Made by a program: the position numbers and the translations under genes
Shown here: one piece after another, positions 16,677-26,141 of the stretch
Numbering within the stretch: position 1 is the first letter of the stretch
Layout of the letters: the number at the start of each line of letters is the position of its first letter
The notes under the pieces: generated by a model
Told to the model about the DNA's origin: nothing
Seen by the model: the letters and a program-made list of their open reading frames with translations, nothing else
The model's database searches: none
Source: Bacillus cereus ATCC 14579
GTDB taxonomy: Bacteria; Bacillota; Bacilli; Bacillales; Bacillaceae_G
DNA length: 64,000 nucleotides
NCBI RefSeq assembly: GCF_000007825.1
Contig: NC_004722.1
Span: 3,946,501-4,010,500 of the forward strand
Reading direction: 5' to 3'

Positions 16677-17889
16677 ATAAAACATCTTCTTCATATAAAT
16701 ATTCATAAGATAAATCTATAAATAAAAAGTTGTCATCATCAATCGGGAAAGAAAATGTTCGTACCATTTCTCCCGTTTCAATATCTGCATATAAATCTGA
16801 AAGCCTCGCCTTATTCTCAAAACGCATTTTCATTATATTCTCGAGAAAATACGGGCGCCAGCTCCAGTTCTTCATATAATAATCCGGCATCACAATCCAT
16901 TCTCCATCTTTTTTCATAACATTTCCTGATTGTTGGAAACCATCTTCATTACAAATAAATATACGAAAACTACACTGTGATACACTTTGACTAAATTGTA
17001 ATAACCAATCATTTATATCTTCATTCTTTTTTTGTTTTGATAAAACATCGCCAATGCGATCGCGTAACATCTCTGTTAAATTATAAATTTTTTGTAACTT
17101 CTTCTTTTCATGCTGAATAAACTGATGACATTCATTACCTAGTCGCTCTTTCAAAACATTCGTTTCAATAAAATCAGGTAAACATTCTTTTAAATAATTA
17201 CCTTGATAATATCTTCCGCCGTTCTTCCAAGCATATTGCAGTTGATAAAAAGCATCTATTTCTTCATATAATAAAGTTGCACCAATTCTTCTAGCAAGTA
17301 ATGATAAAGAATATAAAATATCTTGATAAGATTGTAAAAGTGCTGTTTGCCTTAAGTTCGTTAAATCTACTTTTAAAATATCAGGTGCTAACACGCTAAT
17401 ACGCTCTAAATTACTTGTACCCGTTCCTACTTTATTAATCGAAATTTGAATACCATATGTACGATAATACATAAGCAAATGATTAAATTGCTCTATATCT
17501 TCTTTACATTCATGCTCTGTAATCTCTAAAACAATTTGTTTTAAATTTAAACCTTGTTCTTCATACCTCAATAAAAGTTGAAGCAAGCTTTCATCATCAT
17601 CATTCATTAATACATTAGCATTCCGATGTATAAATAATAATAATTTTTGATCGCTTTCTAAATAACGATTTAAAGCTTTTTCTACTATAATATTATCCGC
17701 TTCCAATTGAAATTCACTTGGAATCGAATCATCGTGAAAGAAAGAAGCTAAACTTTGTATGCCCTCTTCTGTTTGAATACGTCCTACTACTTCATATCCA
17801 ATTACAGTATGCTCATCAGCACTAAAAATAGCTTGATAATAAGGAAGGACTTTATCCAAGTTACTCATTACATCTAATGCATCTATCAA
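16672..17889 (-). CDS. ykuI: EAL-domain protein YkuI, probably non-catalytic c-di-GMP binder
   Basis: 405 residues, same size as B. subtilis YkuI. EAL domain at about 15-240: EVV in place of EAL at 33-35, EITEHE with Glu122, KVD at 173-175, GRYYQGNYL at 226-233. The usual DDFG metal loop reads INKVG (Asn152, Lys153), so the catalytic aspartates appear lost and c-di-GMP hydrolysis is doubtful. A C-terminal PAS-like YkuI_C domain follows a helical linker. TTG start with GGGAGGGAA upstream. B. subtilis YkuI has been crystallised with c-di-GMP; a sensor role is inferred. Confidence 0.9.
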   Translation of the reverse strand: MIDALDVMSNLDKVLPYYQAIFSADEHTVIGYEVVGRIQTEEGIQSLASFFHDDSIPSEFQLEADNIIVEKALNRYLESDQKLLLFIHRNANVLMNDDDESLLQLLLRYEEQGLNLKQIVLEITEHECKEDIEQFNHLLMYYRTYGIQISINKVGTGTSNLERISVLAPDILKVDLTNLRQTALLQSYQDILYSLSLLARRIGATLLYEEIDAFYQLQYAWKNGGRYYQGNYLKECLPDFIETNVLKERLGNECHQFIQHEKKKLQKIYNLTEMLRDRIGDVLSKQKKNEDINDWLLQFSQSVSQCSFRIFICNEDGFQQSGNVMKKDGEWIVMPDYYMKNWSWRPYFLENIMKMRFENKARLSDLYADIETGEMVRTFSFPIDDDNFLFIDLSYEYLYEEDVLF

Positions 17890-18144
17890 CGTGCTTCCCT
17901 CCCTTTACTTTTCAAAAATTATAACATGATATTTACGGAAAAATAATAAAAAATCCCTTCAGTTTTCCTGAAGGGATTAGAGGGGTAAAATGCTAAGGGG
18001 AATTAGCAATTCTACTATGAAGAAAAAAGAGGTCTTAAATATAACGTATATATGACCTCTTGTAAACACTTTTCTTTCATATGTCACAATTCCGTCACAT
18101 TTAACCGTAAAAAAATGAATCAAACATTCATTTTTTTATCCCTT
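17890..18144 (-). other. Gene-free stretch with three hairpins; candidate small RNA
   Basis: Between fadH and ykuI on the minus strand lie three terminator-like hairpins: 18109-18137, 18027-18063 (AAGAGGTC / GACCTCTT then T-run) and 17948-17979 (AATCCCTTCAG / CTGAAGGGATT then T-run). The first can end fadH. The other two have no gene before them, so a short non-coding transcript reading leftward is possible. Confidence 0.4.
18109..18137 (-). terminator. Terminator after fadH
   Basis: AAAAAATGAAT-CAAAC-ATTCATTTTTT stem with T-run on the minus strand, directly downstream of fadH. Confidence 0.8.
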
Positions 18145-18909
18145 TTAAAATGGATATTGATGTAAATGTTGTCCTCCATCCATTGTCATGCAAGTTCCAT
18201 TTATGTACGCAGCTTCATCTGAGCATAAATAATAAGCTAGACCAGCGATTTCTTCTGGCGTACCCAGCCTTCCAAGCGGAACACTTTGTATCGTACGCTT
18301 AGCCATTTCTTCTGAAATCCATAATTTATCAGCACCGCCCGTACGTTCAATTGGTCCTGGAGCGATAGCGTTAACTCGTATTCCATATTTACGTCCCCAC
18401 TCAACAGCGAGCGTCTTCGTCATCGCTAATACTCCTGCCTTCGCTGCAGCCGAATGAATAACTCCTGGACCTGCATCCCATGCATATGTTGCTACCATGT
18501 TAATGATATTCCCTTTTATACCTTTTTCAATCCAATATTTTCCGACAGCATGGCTACAGTAAAATGTACCGTTTAATACAATATTAATGACCGAATTCCA
18601 CCCATTCACGGATAAATCTTCTGCTGGACAAATAAAGTTTCCAGCTGCATTATTTATTAAAACATCAATTCGACCAAACTTCTCATCAATCTGTTCAATC
18701 ATTTTCTGAATGTCATCCGTATTTCTTACATCCATTTGTACAGGTAATACTTGCCCTGGAAATTGTTCAATTTCCAACTTTGTTTCCTCTAGTTTTTCTT
18801 TTGTACGTCCTGTAATAACAACTCGTGCCCCTTCTTTTGCAAAGCGAGTCGCCATTCCTTTTCCCATTCCACTCGATCCACCTGTTATAATAACTACCTT
18901 TTCTTTCAC
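18145..18909 (-). CDS. fadH: 2,4-dienoyl-CoA reductase (SDR type)
   Basis: NADPH-dependent reduction of 2,4-dienoyl-CoA during beta-oxidation of unsaturated fatty acids (B. subtilis YkuF/FadH). 254 residues. Rossmann motif TGGSSGMGKG, NNAAGNFICPAEDLS, and HSAAAKAGV where ordinary SDRs have YxxxK; loss of that Tyr is typical of dienoyl reductases. GTG at 18909 is chosen: GGAGG lies 8 bases upstream and the product aligns with B. subtilis. ATG at 18915 and TTG at 18924 overlap the ribosome site. A FadR-like palindrome lies just upstream. Confidence 0.92.
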   Translation of the reverse strand: MKEKVVIITGGSSGMGKGMATRFAKEGARVVITGRTKEKLEETKLEIEQFPGQVLPVQMDVRNTDDIQKMIEQIDEKFGRIDVLINNAAGNFICPAEDLSVNGWNSVINIVLNGTFYCSHAVGKYWIEKGIKGNIINMVATYAWDAGPGVIHSAAAKAGVLAMTKTLAVEWGRKYGIRVNAIAPGPIERTGGADKLWISEEMAKRTIQSVPLGRLGTPEEIAGLAYYLCSDEAAYINGTCMTMDGGQHLHQYPF

Positions 18910-18926
18910 ATACATCCCCTCCAAAA

Positions 18927-18947
18927 AAATGAATACACATTCATTTT
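18927..18947. promoter_or_regulatory. FadR-like operator upstream of fadH
   Basis: ATGAAT-ACAC-ATTCAT palindrome just before the fadH ribosome site. On the minus strand it reads TGAATGTGTATTCATT, which matches about 14 of 18 positions of the B. subtilis FadR (YsiA) box. Regulation by acyl-CoA-responsive FadR is inferred. Confidence 0.5.
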
Positions 18948-19141
18948 ATCACTTTATTTAATAGAAATCTTTATATTTTTAAACTTTTCTGATATTTTAA
19001 TGTAAAGAACTTTCTTTTTATTCATTTTTTTCGTAATCTATACTAATTTTTTATTATGTAAAGTATATTTTTAAATAAACTGAAAGGAGATTTGAGTAGC
19101 CTGTAAATGGAATAAAAACATTGAGGTATACTCATATTTTT

Positions 19142-19999
19142 ATGACGCACATTACAAGAAGAAATTTTTTAAAAATTGGTATGCGTACTTGTCTCTATTC
19201 ATTTATAACCAGTGGCATCGGATACTACTATGCTAAATATATAGAACCCCATTTCATTTCTTTTACACAGCACACATTAAAATCACAACTCATCCCAAAA
19301 AGTTTTCATGGTATGAAAATTCTTCAATTCAGCGATTTACATCTCGGATACTATTTCTCGCTTCAACATTTATCTCAAGTTGTTTCTAAAATTAATGCTG
19401 TAAATCCAGATATTGTCCTTTTTACCGGAGATCTCATTGATAATTATCAAACGTATACTGACACTCCTTTTGTCGCGTCCATTTTAAAAAATATACAAGC
19501 CCCCTTCGGTAAATTCGCTATTTATGGTAACCATGATCACGGTGGATATGGAACTGAATACTATGAGCACATCATGCGTGAATCAGGATTTGAACTATTG
19601 CTAAATAGTAAAAAAAGAATTCGTCTAATGGATAATAGTGAAATTTCTATTTTCGGTCTCGATGATATACTACTAGGCAAACCAAAAATAGAGAAAACAT
19701 TACAACATGCACGGCAAAATACTTATAACATCGTTCTTGTTCACGAGCCAGATATCGCGCCGCAAATTTCCAAATATCCAATCAACTTGCAACTTTCTGG
19801 TCATAGCCATGGCGGACAAGTACAAATTCCTTTTTTAGGGGCTATTATTACACCATCACTCGCCAAAGACTATATTGAAGGCTTCTATACGATGCAGGAT
19901 TTAACTCTCTATGTCAATCGAGGCCTCGGAAGAACACGTGTCCCATTTCGTTTCATGTCAAAACCTGAAATCACAATTTTCACACTCCAACATTCGTAA
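19142..19999 (+). CDS. ykuE: Tat-exported metallophosphoesterase YkuE
   Basis: 285 residues from ATG 19142. The N-terminus MTHITRRNFLKIG is a twin-arginine signal, followed by a hydrophobic segment; B. subtilis YkuE is a TatAyCy substrate that stays bound to the cell wall. Calcineurin-like motifs: FSDLHLG, FTGDLIDN, YGNHDHGG, LVHEPDIA and SGHSHGGQVQ, which bind two metals. The start is uncertain: the best ribosome site (AAAGGAG) is about 55 bases upstream and GAGGT is 15 bases upstream; a TTG seven codons earlier is possible. Substrate unknown. Confidence 0.9.
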   Translation: MTHITRRNFLKIGMRTCLYSFITSGIGYYYAKYIEPHFISFTQHTLKSQLIPKSFHGMKILQFSDLHLGYYFSLQHLSQVVSKINAVNPDIVLFTGDLIDNYQTYTDTPFVASILKNIQAPFGKFAIYGNHDHGGYGTEYYEHIMRESGFELLLNSKKRIRLMDNSEISIFGLDDILLGKPKIEKTLQHARQNTYNIVLVHEPDIAPQISKYPINLQLSGHSHGGQVQIPFLGAIITPSLAKDYIEGFYTMQDLTLYVNRGLGRTRVPFRFMSKPEITIFTLQHS

Positions 20000-20096
20000 T
20001 AATTCGCCTATTTTCTTACATATCCTTTCTTGTACGCGCTCATCCATGTTTCGTTTACCATATGATAAAAGTGAGTCCAATAAAGGAGGTATGTTC

Positions 20097-20333
20097 ATGT
20101 ATCCATATTATCAACCAATTCCAGTCCGTTCAGCACCTATTGGTCCAGTAGGCGACTCACGCTTCTTCCCGTTTTTTGGCGTTCCCTTTCTAGCTGGAAT
20201 TGCTGGTGGATTGCTCGGCGGAGCATTAGCTTTCGGCCCTCGACCATTTTATCCACCTTATCCACCACCTTTCCCGCCGCCAGCACCTTATCCTTGTTAC
20301 GGTGGACCATGTCAGCAACCCTACTATTACTAG
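20097..20333 (+). CDS. Small Pro/Tyr-rich protein with Gly-rich hydrophobic core
   Basis: 78 residues. FLAGIAGGLLGGALAFGP is a membrane-like segment; the tail is nearly all Pro, Tyr, Phe and Cys (PPYPPPFPPPAPYPCYGG). AAAGGAGGT sits 6 bases before the ATG at 20097, so this rather than the ATG at 20091 is the start. Such composition is common in small spore coat or sporulation proteins of Bacillus; no firm family. Confidence 0.7.
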   Translation: MYPYYQPIPVRSAPIGPVGDSRFFPFFGVPFLAGIAGGLLGGALAFGPRPFYPPYPPPFPPPAPYPCYGGPCQQPYYY

Positions 20334-20445
20334 GTTAAAGTAACGATTCTTTCAAATATTATTCTCTCAACGAGCCATCTCATTACACGCTTATAATAAA
20401 ACTATTGTTTCTACTCATCCTTCTATTTTTGGAGCATATGAGTAG

Positions 20446-20490
20446 AAAAAAGTAAAAACCTCTTATGGACATAAGAGGTTTTTACTTTTT
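20446..20490. terminator. Bidirectional terminator before ppk
   Basis: About 20-base stem (AGTAAAAACCTCTTAT / ATAAGAGGTTTTTACT core, loop GGAC) flanked by A and T runs. Ends ppk on the minus strand. Confidence 0.9.
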
Positions 20491-20494
20491 TTCA

Positions 20495-22612
20495 TTATTC
20501 AGCGTCTGTATTTTGATACGCCATCTTAAACAACTTCACTTGGCTATCAATTTCTTCTGTACTACCATTAATAACATAATAGTAATCACCATCTTTATTT
20601 TGTTCACGTGTTTTCACATTATCAGCTAATATAAGCTGTAAAATCGCCTTAATTCGTGCCTTCATTTCAATATCTAATATCGGGAAAGATATTTCCACTC
20701 GCTTCTCCATATTTCGCGTCATCAAATCAGCTGAAGATAAATATATTTTCTCCTCCCCATTATGATGGAAATAATAAATACGGCTATGTTCTAAATATCT
20801 TCCAACAACACTAACTACACGAATATTTTCACTTACATTTGGAATACCAGGTCGTAGGCAACATGTTCCTCGAACAATGAGCTCTACCTTTACTCCAGCT
20901 TGTGATGCTTCGTACATTTTTTTTATTAACGGTTTATCTGTTAATGAATTCATCTTAGCGATAATATATCCATTTCCATATTGCCTATGATAACGGATTT
21001 CTTCATCTATTAAATCCATAAATTGCTCTCTTATATCAAATGGAGCAACCGATAAATGATGAAAATGTGGCTTTGTTGTATAACCACTTAAATAATTAAA
21101 GAAATTGGTTGCATCGACCCCAAAATCTTTTCTTGATGTAATATATCCAAAATCAGTATATAACTTCGCTGTTGCATCATTATAGTTCCCCGTTCCGAGA
21201 TGTACGAACCTTTCGATTTTTCCGTTTTTTCTCCTTACAACTAGCGTAATTTTACTATGTGTTTTCAAGTGACTGACACCGTAAATAACATGACAGCCTG
21301 CCTGTTCCAATTCTTTAGCCCAGTGAACATTGTTTTCTTCATCAAACCTTGCCTTTAATTCAACTAATACCGTCACTTGTTTTCCCTTTTCAGCCGCTAT
21401 CTTTAACGCCTGAATAATCGGTGAATCACCACTTACACGATATAACGTTTGTTTAATCGCAAGTACATTCGGATCGTCTGCCGCATCACGGACAAAATCA
21501 ACTACCGGCTGAAATGATTCAAAAGGATGATGTAATAAAATATCATGCTCAATTGCTTTTTCAAATACATCTTCTTCATCACCTAAATCTTGAGGCGGTT
21601 GCGGAATAAGAGCTGGATATACAAGATGTTCATATAAAGGAGCTAGTTTTTTATATAAAGAAAACAAACATGTTAAATCTAATGGGCCATCCATTATATA
21701 TACATCTTCATCTTTTACTTCCAGAACCTCATATAATAATGCTAATACTCTTTCATCAATGTGTTCTTTCCCAACTTCTAAACGTACAGCAGCCCCCCAC
21801 TTACGCTTTTTTAATTCTTTTTCAATTACCTTTAATAAATCTCTCGCACCTTCTTCATGAATCGTTAAATCTGCATTGCGTGTAATACGGAAACGAGTAA
21901 CAGATGATACTGTATATCCCGTAAATAATTTATGAGTAAAGCTACTAATTACGTCTTCTAATAAAATAAATTTATGCTTTTGCCCTTCACTCGGTAAAAT
22001 TATGAAGCGCTCAAGTAATGAAGGAACTTGCACAATCCCTAACTTCGTCCTGTTTTCTTCTTCTGCTTGCTTCTCATCATATAAAAGAGTAGCCAAATTC
22101 AAACTTTTGTTTAATAACATTGGAAATGGGCGATATGCATCAATAGCTACAGGAGTTAACACCGGAAAAATTTGCTCGTCAAAATACTCTTCTATAAATT
22201 CTCGCTGCTCTTTCGTCAAATCATTGAATGTTAAACGTTCAATTCCCTCTAACTCAAGCGCTGGTAATACATAATTTTTAAATGTATCATATTGTACTGT
22301 CATTAGTGCATGGGCTTTTATCGCAATTTTATTTAATTGCTTTTTCGGTGTTAAGCCAGCTTTATTTTCTGGTTGATTAAATCCAGCACTCACTTGATCC
22401 TTTAATCCCGCTACACGTACCATAAAAAATTCATCTAAATTCGAACTAAAAATACTAATAAATTTCAATCTTTCCAAAAGTGGATTATTTGCATCTTGCG
22501 CTTCTTGTAAGACACGTTCATTAAATGCTAACCAACTTAACTCTCGATTATTGTAATAAGCTGTATCATTTAAATTTACTGCATTCCCCTTCAATAATTC
22601 CATTCTCTTCAC
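20495..22612 (-). CDS. ppk: Polyphosphate kinase 1
   Basis: Reversibly makes inorganic polyphosphate from ATP. 705 residues. N-terminal YYNNRELSWLAFNERVLQEA motif, head and two phospholipase D-like catalytic domains. The phosphohistidine lies in HLKTHSKITLVV; a second His motif is in YYFHHNGEEKIYLSSADLMTRN. GTG start with AAGGGGAAG just upstream. Lies about 100 bases after ppx on the same strand, so synthesis and breakdown genes of polyP are likely coexpressed. Confidence 0.96.
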   Translation of the reverse strand: MKRMELLKGNAVNLNDTAYYNNRELSWLAFNERVLQEAQDANNPLLERLKFISIFSSNLDEFFMVRVAGLKDQVSAGFNQPENKAGLTPKKQLNKIAIKAHALMTVQYDTFKNYVLPALELEGIERLTFNDLTKEQREFIEEYFDEQIFPVLTPVAIDAYRPFPMLLNKSLNLATLLYDEKQAEEENRTKLGIVQVPSLLERFIILPSEGQKHKFILLEDVISSFTHKLFTGYTVSSVTRFRITRNADLTIHEEGARDLLKVIEKELKKRKWGAAVRLEVGKEHIDERVLALLYEVLEVKDEDVYIMDGPLDLTCLFSLYKKLAPLYEHLVYPALIPQPPQDLGDEEDVFEKAIEHDILLHHPFESFQPVVDFVRDAADDPNVLAIKQTLYRVSGDSPIIQALKIAAEKGKQVTVLVELKARFDEENNVHWAKELEQAGCHVIYGVSHLKTHSKITLVVRRKNGKIERFVHLGTGNYNDATAKLYTDFGYITSRKDFGVDATNFFNYLSGYTTKPHFHHLSVAPFDIREQFMDLIDEEIRYHRQYGNGYIIAKMNSLTDKPLIKKMYEASQAGVKVELIVRGTCCLRPGIPNVSENIRVVSVVGRYLEHSRIYYFHHNGEEKIYLSSADLMTRNMEKRVEISFPILDIEMKARIKAILQLILADNVKTREQNKDGDYYYVINGSTEEIDSQVKLFKMAYQNTDAE

Positions 22613-22712
22613 ACTTCCCCTTGAAACTTTTTTACTATAATTTAGTTAATTTCATTTTATCAAATTACAATATTACAAAGTGTAAATTTTTCGTAAAGAC
22701 ATCCGTACAACC

Positions 22713-24287
22713 CTAATGTTTTAGTTCAAATAATAAATTAATATTCGTTTTTAATACTCTTTCTAACTGTTTTTTTTGTTTTTCAGCTTGTACTTTTTCT
22801 GCTAATGCCGATTGTTCACATAAAACTTTAAACGTTAATCCCTCTTCGCTTTCTGTTATAGATATGGTATCAATAAGCGATCGTTGCCTTACATTTAAAG
22901 TAGCTGAAAATTGTAAAACAGCTCCTAACAGGCGGATTTTTTTTTGTTCGCTTTTATCAAACCAACCTTCAAATGGAGATAAATGTTGTTTAAATAACAT
23001 TTTTGATTTATACGATGCAATAAGCGCTAGCCTTACTCGATCTTTATGCATCATGCCATCAATTGTCTTATTCGCTAATAAATAAAACGTATGTAAACGG
23101 CTTGCTTCTTCGTCTATATATTTGCCTATATTAAATACTTTCGCAGCTTGATGGAACACTTCCCAGTCTTTTACTGACATAGAAATAAGCCCTATTTCCT
23201 CAAGTTGTTTGCAAATTAGTCTTCCATGTTTAATAAGTTGAATAACAAATTCCATGTCCATTTCGTATTCATGTGATAGTAAATGCAAACTTTCTTCAAC
23301 TACGTTCGGATAATATGAAATCCCCAAATCTTTTGTCAACTCTTCATAGAAAACACCTTCTCTTAACCCTTTTCTACTTAATACAAATGCCGGTGCCACT
23401 ATAACATGAACAAGTGTATGAAATACTTCAACCGCTGGAATAATCGTATCTGCTCGATCTTTTGCTAATCCTTCCAATTTCTGAAGTTCTATGAACGACA
23501 ATTTTTCCAATTCCTCTTTTACACTTTCAACATCTTCTTCTTTCATCTTGTATAAATGTAATCCTGCTATAGGATAACATATTAAATTTTGATGGATTTT
23601 TACTAAGTTCCTAGCACTACCACCAATTGCAATAAGAGGCAATTTCTTATTGATTAACCATGGTAACGTTCGAAATTGAAACTCTAAATACTGTTGCATT
23701 CCCTCTAACTCATCTTTAGTAGGAATATCACCTTTAATAAATTGTTGCTTTAAAGAAAGTGCCCCAAAAGGAAAACTATGGTACTCTAAAATCTCTCTAT
23801 TTCTAAAGTATGTAACTTCCGTACTTCCCCCACCAATATCTACCGTTATTCCTTCTGAAAACGATGTAGAATTCATAACCGCCAGGTATCCGTAACGCGC
23901 TTCCTCATACTCTGATAATACTCTAAGAGTAAAGTCCGTTTGTCCTTCAACAAGCTTTTTAATTTCCTCTTGATTCTCCGACTGTCTAATTGTTGCTGTT
24001 GCAACACAAAGTACATGATGCAACTGATGGAATCTTGTACTTTCTTGAAATTGAAATAATGTCTGTAATAATACTTCTATTCCCTCTTCATTCAATACAC
24101 CATCAATTAAGTAATTCCTTAACCTAGCAACAACTTTCGTATTTTCAATCTCTTTATAAAAACCTCCATTTTGCTTTTCATAAATAACTAAACGCATTGT
24201 ATTAGATCCAATATCTATAATGGCATACTGTTGTTTTAATATTTCTTTCAAACTTCTCACTCTTTCATTATCAAATTTCAAAAACAT
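22713..24287 (-). CDS. ppx: Exopolyphosphatase, Ppx/GppA family
   Basis: Splits phosphate from polyphosphate ends; related enzymes also act on pppGpp. 524 residues. ASKHA-type nucleotide-binding motifs: AIIDIGSNTMRLVIYE near residue 22 and VDIGGGSTEVTYF near 150; a C-terminal HD-like helical domain follows. The ATG at 24287 has no clear ribosome site; a TTG at 24251 (LKEILKQQYAIID) is a good alternative. Upstream of ppk. Confidence 0.93.
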   Translation of the reverse strand: MFLKFDNERVRSLKEILKQQYAIIDIGSNTMRLVIYEKQNGGFYKEIENTKVVARLRNYLIDGVLNEEGIEVLLQTLFQFQESTRFHQLHHVLCVATATIRQSENQEEIKKLVEGQTDFTLRVLSEYEEARYGYLAVMNSTSFSEGITVDIGGGSTEVTYFRNREILEYHSFPFGALSLKQQFIKGDIPTKDELEGMQQYLEFQFRTLPWLINKKLPLIAIGGSARNLVKIHQNLICYPIAGLHLYKMKEEDVESVKEELEKLSFIELQKLEGLAKDRADTIIPAVEVFHTLVHVIVAPAFVLSRKGLREGVFYEELTKDLGISYYPNVVEESLHLLSHEYEMDMEFVIQLIKHGRLICKQLEEIGLISMSVKDWEVFHQAAKVFNIGKYIDEEASRLHTFYLLANKTIDGMMHKDRVRLALIASYKSKMLFKQHLSPFEGWFDKSEQKKIRLLGAVLQFSATLNVRQRSLIDTISITESEEGLTFKVLCEQSALAEKVQAEKQKKQLERVLKTNINLLFELKH

Positions 24288-24428
24288 ATTCTATGACTAT
24301 TATACAAAATAGTTGTTTTTTGTAACAATATTGCTTTAATATTGAAAATATATACAATCACTTTTTGCGTATAATAAATACCTATTTTATTTATGGTATA
24401 ATAATGAAAAATTGAAAGGAGATTCAAT

Positions 24429-24887
24429 ATGAAACCTTCACAACCACAATCTCAATTACAAAACCAACATTCTATTAATCGACTAGCTCAATCTATTTTC
24501 GTTGTGAATCGTCATGCTAAAGCAGCTACTAATCCTAAATATTTATACTGGTTAAAAAAGACAGCTTTAGAACGTTTGATTGCTGAAAAAAAAGCAATTA
24601 AAGAAGGATTGCATTTTTCTAGAAACCCACGTTTTAGCCAACAACAATCTGATGTCCTTATACGTTTAGGCGATTATTTTTTCCACATCCCTCCTACGAA
24701 AGAAGATTTTCGAATTCTACCGCATCTTGGTCATCTTGAATCCTCCTATCGAAATCCGAAAACAACCTTATCTTTAACAGTAGCAAAAAAAACACTTCAA
24801 GATTATATTGGTCCTGAAGCATTAAAACAAGAAAAAAAATTAAGTGAGCCTGTTCCATGGTATAGTCGTACTTATACAAAAAAATAA
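24429..24887 (+). CDS. ykyB: YkyB family protein
   Basis: 152 residues, orthologue of B. subtilis YkyB, function unknown. SINRLAQSIFVVNRHAKAAT and PKYLYWLKKTALERLI are the conserved parts; basic overall with no membrane segment. AAAGGAG site before the ATG and a TATAAT box about 35 bases upstream. In B. subtilis it sits near ykuC-ykuE; here ppk/ppx lies between it and ykuE. Confidence 0.88.
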   Translation: MKPSQPQSQLQNQHSINRLAQSIFVVNRHAKAATNPKYLYWLKKTALERLIAEKKAIKEGLHFSRNPRFSQQQSDVLIRLGDYFFHIPPTKEDFRILPHLGHLESSYRNPKTTLSLTVAKKTLQDYIGPEALKQEKKLSEPVPWYSRTYTKK

Positions 24888-24924
24888 AACAGTTTGGCCA
24901 AGTGTAGGCCAAACTGTTTTATTT
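24887..24924. terminator. Bidirectional terminator between ykyB and the YkyA-like gene
   Basis: AAAACAGTTTGGCC / GGCCAAACTGTTTT stem with A and T runs on the two sides, between convergent genes. Confidence 0.9.
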
Positions 24925-25581
24925 TTTCTCTTCTTTAATTTTAATATTTGCTTGTTTATAAAAAGCTACTTTTTCTGTATTATAAGACTTTGTAAATTCA
25001 TTAAATTTATCTTTTTCTGACTCAATATCCTTATAAGATTGATTTACTACTTTTACTTTTTCACTAATATCTTTTAATTTAGTACCTTTATCTTGTAACA
25101 TTGTATATAACTCTTTTTCTTGTTTTAAAGATTTGTTATAGCTGTCATACATTTTATTAAATGAATCGTGGCGTTTCTCATACGTGCTTTTCACTTTATC
25201 AGCTTGATCTTTCAATTTCTTATCTTCAATTTTCTTCACATACTTATCAGCTGACTTCACTTCTTCTTGCGCTTTATTTAAAACTTCTTTTTCTTTTGTA
25301 AGCACTTTTTCTCGTTCAGTTGTATTTTTCACTGCTTGATTCAGTTTTTCTTTAACAGTTTGATTATTATCTTTTCCTTCTTGAACAATCTGGTTATATA
25401 ATTCTTGTCCTTCTTTCTCTAAAGTCTCAAGTTTTTTTGCATCTTCAAACATTGTTTTTTCTTGTTTAGCAGCGTTTTCAAACGCTACATATAATTCTTC
25501 TTCTGGTTTCGGACCGAAACAACCGGCTAATAAAATCATTGATAATGTAGTTACAATTGCTAATTTACTATATTTCAACAT
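24919..25581 (-). CDS. YkyA-like cell-wall-binding lipoprotein
   Basis: 220 residues. Signal peptide with lipobox LLAGC (Cys21), then a long Lys/Glu-rich coiled coil over nearly the whole chain. It resembles B. subtilis YkyA, which lies just upstream of pdhA there; here it is about 21 kb away. Probably lipid-anchored outside the membrane. AGGAGGAAGAG precedes the ATG. Function unknown. Confidence 0.8.
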   Translation of the reverse strand: MLKYSKLAIVTTLSMILLAGCFGPKPEEELYVAFENAAKQEKTMFEDAKKLETLEKEGQELYNQIVQEGKDNNQTVKEKLNQAVKNTTEREKVLTKEKEVLNKAQEEVKSADKYVKKIEDKKLKDQADKVKSTYEKRHDSFNKMYDSYNKSLKQEKELYTMLQDKGTKLKDISEKVKVVNQSYKDIESEKDKFNEFTKSYNTEKVAFYKQANIKIKEEKK

Positions 25582-25994
25582 CTCTTCCTCCTACTTATAA
25601 ACGACCATCGTGTAATATAAAAAAGTTATAAAATATGTAATTGTTCTATACACTCGCATCTTTTTTACGAAGATCATTAATATTGTTTGTACAAATTATT
25701 ACTTGATATTACATTATTCTTTTTGAATTATTTAGCAATTCCATATCCATTTTTAAGTATACTACTTCGTGTTTTTTAAGGCCTGTTCACACTATGTATT
25801 ACTTTAATATCCACGGAATTTCACCTCAGTCTTAATAAGACTATAATAGTTCACCTGATAAAAGGTGATCGCTCCGCTCTCACGTCTATCATTCCCTTTC
25901 CAGCTTTCTATCAATTAATCTCTTTGTTCATTTTACACAGTACAATCGATATCTCGCAACAACTTACAAATATTCTTTTCATTTCCTAAAAAGG

Positions 25995-26027
25995 AAAAGT
26001 GTAGAGCTTGCTTTCCTCTACACTTTT
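25995..26027. terminator. Hairpin in gene-free stretch
   Basis: AAAAGTGTAGAG / CTCTACACTTTT with loop CTTGCTTTC; terminator-like on either strand, but no clear gene ends here. Confidence 0.5.
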
Positions 26028-26100
26028 AAAATAAAACACACTGTGCAAATTGCATTGGCACTACCATCATAATTATATGCTTATTTCATATATTTTTAAA

Positions 26101-26141
26101 GACTTTTATTACAAACGTGGCGTTTTTTTGTAATAAAAGTC
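26101..26141. repeat. Perfect 15-base inverted repeat
   Basis: GACTTTTATTACAAA (26101-26115) and TTTGTAATAAAAGTC (26127-26141) with an 11-base spacer. Lies about 55 bases past the end of the degenerate GGDEF gene on the minus strand, so it may end that transcript. Confidence 0.6.

Noticed and set aside
25880..25930. Tiny minus-strand ATG frame in the gene-free stretch
   Set aside because: About 12 codons only, no match to anything; probably chance.
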